Assembly (NCBI GenBank): GCA_015478945.1
Contig: JABUQX010057110.1
Location: forward strand, 1-24,433
From: Trachelipus rathkii
Taxonomy: Eukaryota; Arthropoda; Malacostraca; Isopoda; Trachelipodidae
Length of the DNA stretch: 24,433 bases
Direction: 5' to 3'
A model generated the notes under the pieces. The model made no database searches. It saw only the letters and a list, made by a program, of their open reading frames with translations, and had not been told where the DNA came from. The translations under genes were made by a program, and so were the position numbers. Numbering within the stretch: the first letter of the stretch is position 1; each line of letters opens with the position of its first letter. Of this stretch, positions 17,641 to 24,433 are shown piece after piece.

Positions 17641-19180
17641 TTCAATTGCATATTTTTGCCCGCTGAGTCCGATTTGAAGCTTGAGGTGTCCATCTATGGG
17701 TTTTTGTCAGCGTCTCGGGGAATCCCGTTTAATGAGGTATAAGCAGGCGTTAAGGAACAGTGGAAATCAAGTCAATAACCGACATGACTGTCTAATAAAA
17801 TTCTAAAGGTCGTCAGATTTAGACGCTGAGTGTGACCATATCATAGGGGTTTTTTAGGGTCAGGAAGTACCGTTATGATAGGTAATTGAGGTTAATTTGG
17901 AACAGGGGAAATCAAGTCAAATGGCCGACTATTGACTTGAAGTGGAAATTCGTAATGTCGTTATAACTCAGATTTTGGTTGCTTGAGGTGTCCATCTATG
18001 CGGTTTTATGGGTCGGGGAATCGTTTTGAGTAATATGAAGTTTCCGTTATGGACTATAGGGTATGTTAACTCTAGGGTTGCCTGACTTCTGGAATTTTCC
18101 GTAAAAGTCGTCATCAGGATTTAAAATAATGTACTTGAGTATTAATATATGGTGTCCCTAAATCTATGGGCATTTTGTTTTTTTTGTAGTATATAATATT
18201 TTTTTTTATTTTAATTTTTTTTATTTTTTTTTATGGTAGTCAAGGAGAAAGCCGTTATTGATAGGTTATTGTGATTAGTCGATCTTTTAGTTGAAACAGG
18301 GGAATTCGAAGTTACAAAAAATCCGACATGTCTTGTTGCGAAATTCGTTAAGGTTCTACTCGTCAGATATTTTGCACTTATAAGGTGTTCCAATCTATAG
18401 GGGGTTTTTTTGATATGATAATATATACCTGGAAGTCAGGAGGAAGCCGATTTATGTAGGATGTGAAGGCGTATTGCGAATCAAGGAATGAGTCTATATA
18501 ATAATATATAATATAAAAGTTATGAGGATTGTGAGTGAGGCGTTTGAAACAAGGAAATCAAGTCAAATGCCGACATGACTTGAATGGAAATTCGTAAGGT
18601 CGTCAATTTATACGTATTTATGTGTGTATGAATGCATGTAAGTATGTGTTATATATAATACTAAATAATCTATATACAACCTCATTATAAAGATTTATAT
18701 TAATATGATATAGTATTTTAGAGATATATATAATATAATTGATATTGGGAATAGAATATAATATATATTATATTATAATATAATAAGTATACAATAAAGT
18801 GGTCGTTTAGATTTCAGACAACTGACATGTCCCATCTATGGTTGTTTTTGAGGTCCAGGGAAGCGCGTTATTAGTTATGAGTGGTATAGTGTATAATAGG
18901 TACGTTACGCTAGTAATGTATTTTAGAAGCTAGGATAAATTTAAGTTAATTGGCCGATATGACTTGGAATTTCGCCTATATATACTAATATGAATGAGTT
19001 CGTTCATGATATTTGAATACGTTTATTTGATATAATATATTACTTAAAGGTGTTAAAGTTATGGCGCTTTCTTAGTCGGGTAGGGATAGATCGATAATCT
19101 TTATATAAGATTCGATTGAGTCAAATGAAGTCAAGAGGATATTTTCAAGGTCACATAAATGTACCGACAGCCTTTGAGCT
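17640..19180 (+). repeat. Diverged tandem repeat, ~150-bp period
   Basis: A unit beginning GAGGTGTCCATCTATGGG and containing AATCAAGTCAAAT, CCGACATGACTTG and GGAAATTCGTAAGGTCGTCA recurs. Unit starts are recognisable near 17683, 17832, 17984, 18151, 18384 and 18828. Early spacings are about 150 bp; later ones are longer through T-rich (18175-18230) and TA-rich (18618-18800) insertions. Later units are increasingly degraded. No unit keeps an open frame. Satellite-like or a short array of an unknown repeat. Confidence 0.75.
18618..18800. repeat. TA-rich insertion in the tandem array
   Basis: A TA-rich tract beginning with TATGTGTGTATGAATGCATG-type sequence that interrupts a unit of the ~150-bp array. 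Confidence 0.7.
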
Positions 19181-19578
19181 TTCATCTGAAATATTACTAA
19201 GTTTTACACTTTATGAATGAGTCAAATTTAAGGTGAATTCTCATAAGAGGTGGTTTGAGATACAATTTTGAAGTGCGTTCAAGGTTGGCGCAATTATTTG
19301 AGTTATTAAGATAAAGGGCTAGCGAATAAAAGTTTATAACCCCACAACTTTCCTTACCAAACTCAATTTATGAATGAGTTTCTAGTTGCTTGTGTCTTCT
19401 TCAAATCTTAGGTTCCCACATATATAAGGATGACGTAAACTTGTTTGAAGGCGTGTTTTTTGTAATGGGTCCCCGTGGTGTAAGCAGAGGGTGCCCCTCC
19501 CCCTCAAAAAAATTGAAATATCCGTAGAAGGTGAAAATTTGGAGAAGGGATGGAGTCAACTGTTTGGAGATATTCATG
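19181..19578. other. Unassigned interval right of the ~150-bp array
   Basis: TATGAATGAGT occurs near 19213 and 19370 (and ATATGAATGAGT near 18990), possibly traces of further decayed units. No gene recognised. Confidence 0.35.
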
Positions 19579-19803
19579 TCATTTAGTCAGAAGGAATAAT
19601 GACAAATGGGCACATGTGCTGGATAGCCAGGAATGCGGTGTGAGCCTAGTTAGTAAACATTCTATTAATGATACAATGTGTGTTACTGTCCTCAAAACAT
19701 ATACCTGATCCTGTTTCTCTATATCAATAAGGTGCAAGACATTCATCAGTTCCATTCCAGCTACAAAAGATAGCTGTGATGCGGAATGTTGAAAACCTGA
19801 CAT
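19579..19803 (-). CDS. Protein-like open segment, possible exon
   Basis: A 74-codon minus-strand frame with globular-protein composition: FVAGMELMNVLHLIDIEKQD, then VYVLRTVTHIVSLIECLLTR, with hydrophobic residues spaced as in helices. Candidate splice sites are present: CTATCTTTTGTAG reads as an acceptor (about 19763) and GATCAG followed by GTATATG as a donor (about 19710), so only ~50 bp of the frame may be exonic. I do not recognise the protein. Flanks are repeats and AT-rich DNA. Either a piece of a host gene or mobile-element ORF, or chance. Confidence 0.27.
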   Translation of the reverse strand: MSGFQHSASQLSFVAGMELMNVLHLIDIEKQDQVYVLRTVTHIVSLIECLLTRLTPHSWLSSTCAHLSLFLLTK

Positions 19804-20227
19804 TTATTATTTTTCAAATCTCATTTTTCTTTTTATAAATGCTAACTAATATAATTATTTTTTTATCCTTTTTAACTGACCACACATGCCAGGTTATGTG
19901 ATATTTGATTTTTCATGTTTTCCTATTTTACATTTATACTTTATGTCTAATTAATTTTTATAATTTTTATTATTATTTTTATTTTCTTTTATTTTTTTTG
20001 TGTGATTAATTTTTTTTTCTTTAGTTTTTATTTTCGTTAAATTTTTTTCTTAACTAATTTTATTTATTATACATTTGTATATATATGTTTTGTGTGATTT
20101 AATTTTTTTTTTTTTTTTTTATTTTTTTTTAAATGTCTTTTTTCAAGCTTTATTTTGTCATATAGTTTACTTATTTAACAGTACTTTTTAATTTTTATAC
20201 ATTTTTATATATGGCAGAATAAATTTC
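19804..20227. other. T-rich low-complexity interval
   Basis: Long T runs (for example 20101-20130) and TTTTATT words on the plus strand; no gene. Confidence 0.7.
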
Positions 20228-20244
20228 TATATATATATATTATA

Positions 20245-20275
<31 letters not shown>

Positions 20276-20452
20276 GGGAATCATATATATAAGTGAGTAT
20301 AATAAGTCTTCTATAAAAGAACAGGGATTTTATATAGTATATATATATATATTATATGTTCTTAACAAAGTTACCCTCAATCTATTTGTTGTATATATAT
20401 ATAATCAGTATATATAGTATATATATATATACTGAATATATATATATTTTAT
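20228..20452. repeat. (TA)n-rich tract left of the satellite array
   Basis: Several alternating TA runs immediately before the first satellite unit. Confidence 0.85.
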
Positions 20453-23400
20453 CATGTTTTACTTATTGCAAACCTTTTTGCTTTAAATCATTTTGTATTT
20501 TTACTAAAAATTTAGTCTTTTTAATATGATTATATATAACTTAAAAAATTTGTATTTTTTGCAATACCTTAAAAGACTATTATATACATCTCTAAGCTAA
20601 AACAGTTAAATCAAACGTTACACCCAACCATCAACCATCAACCCAAAACCCTCAAACCCTCAATTCCGATCTAATTCAATTCAAGTCTAATTTTTGTATA
20701 ACATAACACAAAAAAACTTCTATTTTTTCAATTTTTTTTTTTTTTTGCTCTTTCTCTTTTCTTTATAATGAGCGTTTTTTATATATTAGAAAATTTATTC
20801 ATCATTTACAATTATTTTCAAACGTTTACATTAATTTTTGGATTTTGTACCTATTCAATTAATGGTGAGTGTAAGAATCAAGTCTCATATAAATTCATGA
20901 GTATAATATATTCATATAAATAATAACACCTTCCATACCCACATATTCCATCCATTGATAGTCTTATTGAGTCTATCTGATCTTCTGATCTAGTGAGCTA
21001 TATGATTCTCAATGGTTCATTTTGCTTCAACTATATCATAACTCGACTCAAAATACTTTATTTTATTTGCTTTTGTTTTTCTTTAAACTAATGCTTATGT
21101 TTTTACTATACAAAATTTATTCCTTATTTTTACATAGTTCTCAAACGTATAAACATTTTTGCATTTTTGTATATACCTTAAAGCAGGTAAAATCTCAGTT
21201 AAACCAGTAAATATCTCAATATCTAACCTACCTAACTCGCAACATTTAACCCATCCATGATCTATGATCTATGGAAGTCTAATTAGATCTATGTGATCTT
21301 TAATTGCATTCTCAATATATCCAATATATTATATGTTTTATAAATCATACACAAATTAACTTTTTATTTTGCTATTTTTGTATTGTTTTTTCTATTAAAC
21401 ATGTTGTTTTTATACTAAAAATTACCTCCTTTTATGATGTTAATAACACTTAAATAAATTTTGCTAATTTTACATTATATATATATATATTAAAATCAGT
21501 TAATTAAAAACTACCCTTCATACCCTACTAATATAATTCTACATCACATGATCTATTGTATAATCTATTATCTAATTGATCTAATTTTCTAGTTGTCTAA
21601 TCATATCATATTTTGTAAGCTTATAACATAACACAAACTTTTATTTATTTTTTATGTTTATCTTTATATAAACATAATGTTTTTACTCTAAAAAAATTTA
21701 CTCTTTTTATGTTTATAACTTAAAAAATTTTTATATTATATTACATATTACCTTAAAGCAGTAAATCCAGTAAATCAGTAAACTATTTTCCTGTTGTGAC
21801 TATCTCAAGATCATCTGGCATCTTTCCATAAAGAATCTTATAAAGATACAATTTTTAAATATAGGTTCTTTAATTGATCTTTATAAATTTCAAAAAACTT
21901 TATTTATTTTGTATTGTTATTTCTTTAAACATGTTGTTTTTACTATAAAATTTACTCTTTTTATGTTTATTAATAACTTAAAAAATTTACATTTTATTAC
22001 TATACCTTAATAAAGCTAAGTAAATCTCAGTAATCATGATATAAATCTCAAATCTACCTCTATCCTAATACTAACCATATTTCATACATGAATCTATATT
22101 GATCTATTAGATCTACATTAATATATCCGAATCTATACCGGCTTGATTATATTCATAGTACATATATTTGTTATAACATAACACAAAACTTTTTATTTTA
22201 TTTTGTTTGTTTCTTTTATAATATTTTTTGTTTTATACTAAAAAAATTTACTCTTTTTTTATATTATATAACTGAAAAAAATTTATAAGTAATTTACATA
22301 CCTTTCCATTTATTGTATAAAATCAGAAATTTCAAACTGCCCTCCATACCCTCATACCCTCCATGATCTATTGATCTATTGATCTAATGCGTCTATTGAT
22401 CTACTGATTCAAGTCAATTTATTTTTGTATAAAGCATAAACACAAATAAAATATTTTTATTTATTTTGTGTATATATGTTATTCTTTATAACTTTGTTTT
22501 TACTAAAAATTTATTTAATAACTTTATTATGTTATAACTGTATATAAAAAAATTTTTGTATATTTACATACCTTATTAAAGCATGTAAATCAGTAAAATC
22601 TCAATAAAATCAAACTTTACCCTCCTTTATAACCATAACATATATCTATCCATTGTATCTATTAGATCTTATATGAGATTCTTATATTGCTATATCTAAT
22701 TGATCTATTGTTTCAGTCATATTTTAGTATTAACATAGCACAAAACTATTTATTTTATAATATCTTTGTTTTTGCTTCATTTATATCTATATTTCGTTTT
22801 ATAACTAAAATATATAAATATTATTACCTATAATATATAATATAATTTATATATCATATATCATATATAATATATAACTTTAAAAAAATTTGGGTAATAT
22901 TTAAGTATTGGAAAAGCTCAAGTTAATCTTCTCTATATATATATTATAAGTCAAAATATAGCTACCTCCATACCCATCATATCCTAACTATCTAATTGAT
23001 CTATGATCTATTGATCTACTTGATCTATTTAGATCTATATGATTCTAAGTCAATATTGTATATAACAATTATATACACAAAACTTTTATTTATTTTTGTT
23101 TTGTTTCTTTATACTTTCCGTTTTTTACTAAAAAATTAGTCATCTTTTATATGTTTATAAACTTAAAAATTTTGCATTTTTACATACCTTAAAGCAGTAA
23201 ATCAGTATATATCTGAGTAAACGCAAAACTGCCATCCCCCTAAATCAAACTGCTCTTCAGCCACCCTTTAGCCCATCCATGATCTATTGATCTATTGATC
23301 TATTGTCTTAAGTCATATTGATCTATTGATTCGGAAGTCATATTTTGTATATAACATAAACACAATAAACTTTTATTTACTTTTGTTTTGCTTTCTTTAA

Positions 23401-24433
23401 ATATTTTGAGATATTTTCTATAACTAAAAAAAATGTTTCCTCTTTTTATGTTATAACTTAAAAAATTTACTATTTTTACATACCTTAAAGCTAAATAAAT
23501 CGGTAAAATCAGTAAATCAATAAACTGTCACCTCCTGCCCTACATAGCCATCCATGATCTATTGATCTATTGATCTTATTGACTCTATTGATCTATTGAT
23601 TCAAATCATATTTTGCATAACATAACACAAAAACTTTATATATTTTATTTTGTTTTGTATCGCTTATCTGTGCTCTTTATTTACTAAAAAAATTTTTATC
23701 TTATATTTTGTTTATAACGTTATAAAAAATATGTCTCAATAGTATTACACTTCACACTCATATAAAGCAGTAAAATCTCTCAATAGTCAATAAATACTCT
23801 TAGATAAAATTCCAGTTTAGTATACAGCAGGTTAAGATACAGTACCTAAAAATCAGTAAAATCATATTAAAGCAGTAAATCAGTAAATCAGTTAATCAAA
23901 CAACCCTTCCCTATCCTTCCATTGATCTATTTGATCTAATTGGATCTAGTTGAACTATTTATTTGATTCAAGTCATTAATTTTTAGTTTAAACATAACAC
24001 AAATAAACTTTTATTATTATTTTTATTTTTGATTTTAACTTTAAACATTTTGTATTTACTAATAAAATAAATTTATTTAATCTTAAACACATAATAATAA
24101 TACTTAAAAAAATAATTTGCATTTTTATATATATTACATTATAAAGCAGTAATATCTCTCTCAGTAAATCATGATTATTATCAAAACTCACCCACTCTAT
24201 CCTCCTACCCTTCATTGAATCTATTTGTCTCTCATTGAATCCAGAATCTATTTGATTCTATGTAATATACTAATGATATTAATATATATATCTTAATTGA
24301 ATAAATATTATATTGATATTATCTAAGATCATAATGTGATATAAATTAAAATCTCAAAATAAACTTTATATTATTTTTGTTTTTGTTTCTTTATAAACTT
24401 TACCTTATACTTTACTATAAAATTTTATTTATT
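20453..24433 (+). repeat. AT-rich satellite array, ~260-370 bp monomer, runs off the window
   Basis: About thirteen head-to-tail units. Each has, in order, ATAACATAACACAAA, a TTTATTTATTTTGTTTTG stretch, ACTAAAAATTTACTCTTTTT, ATAACTTAAAAAATTTGCAT, ACATACCTTAAAGCAGTAAA with CAGTAAAT repeats, a C-rich CTGCCCTCCATACCC word, and a GATCTATTGATCTATT run. The ATAACATAACACAAA anchor or its relic falls near 20701, 21037, 21341, 21623, 21885, 22171, 22430, 22731, 23060, 23351, 23617, 23990 and 24338. Spacing varies from about 259 to 373, mostly by small insertions. Open frames inside (21022-21210, 23988-24215) are low complexity. The array continues past the right edge. Confidence 0.9.
23281..23340 (+). 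repeat. GATCTATT nonamer sub-repeat inside satellite monomers
   Basis: A representative run, GATCTATTGATCTATTGATC and onward, with a 9-base step (TTGATCTAT). Similar runs occur in most units, for example near 22366, 23003 and 23554, with varying copy number, so each monomer carries its own small tandem repeat. Confidence 0.85.

Noticed and set aside
17503..17742. Plus-strand ORF with an Arg/Ser stretch
   Set aside because: The Arg/Ser part is the (GGAGCC)n repeat, and the rest enters the ~150-bp tandem unit, which is not open in other copies.
21022..21210. Plus-strand ORF of 62 codons, and minus-strand 23988-24215
   Set aside because: Both lie inside satellite monomers, are Leu/Phe or Ile/Lys low complexity, and are not open in neighbouring monomers.
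20453..24433. A CRISPR-like array
   Set aside because: Units are tandem and contiguous without unique spacers, in a eukaryotic AT-rich context; it is a satellite.

Overview
The window reads as a repeat-dominated, strongly A+T-rich stretch of a metazoan nuclear genome, most likely an arthropod. I infer this from a ZMYM1-like hAT transposase remnant, a Jockey-like LINE RNase H remnant, Ty3/Gypsy pol debris, long (TA)n tracts and two satellite arrays. An insect such as a hemipteran is plausible but unproven. There is no bacterial-style gene organisation: no operons, ribosome-binding sites or dense ORFs. Most open frames are low-complexity or lie inside repeats, and I cannot assign any complete host gene.

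Layout. 1-507 is unassigned AT-rich DNA. 508-1545 is copy A of a ~1 kb non-coding element with GTCGGGCGGGGTGAC-type terminal inverted repeats; it abuts a broken hAT transposase (1546-2322) that keeps its poly(A) signal and a CAGGG-type hAT terminus ending at 2600. A ~240-bp hairpin MITE (2869-3111) sits between TA tracts. Copy B of the 1-kb element (3587-7133) is split by ~2.5 kb of nested DNA (about 4091-6616) holding TA tracts, an 878-bp foldback with unusually GC-rich arms, a SINE-like repeat, and a weak piggyBac-like fragment. 7134-8640 carries a LINE RNase H remnant on the minus strand. An exon-like segment lies at 8935-9057. 9300-12160 has no recognisable gene and includes a 1.1-kb strand-asymmetric, C-poor block. 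A second SINE-like copy (12425-12745) follows. 13550-15430 holds two, possibly three, degraded copies of the same Gypsy reverse transcriptase/RNase H region. 16497-17030 is a near-perfect inverted repeat with a 6-nt loop. 17640-19180 is a diverged ~150-bp tandem repeat, 19579-19803 has a protein-like open segment on the minus strand, and 20450 to the window end is an AT-rich satellite with a ~260-370 bp monomer and GATCTATT sub-repeats.

The elements show nesting and decay rather than a working pathway: 1-kb element against hAT, other repeats inside the 1-kb element, and several repeats bordered by TA tracts. Duplicated copies in the right half differ mainly by single-base insertions, which suggests an unpolished long-read assembly; frameshifts there should not be taken as biological without checking.
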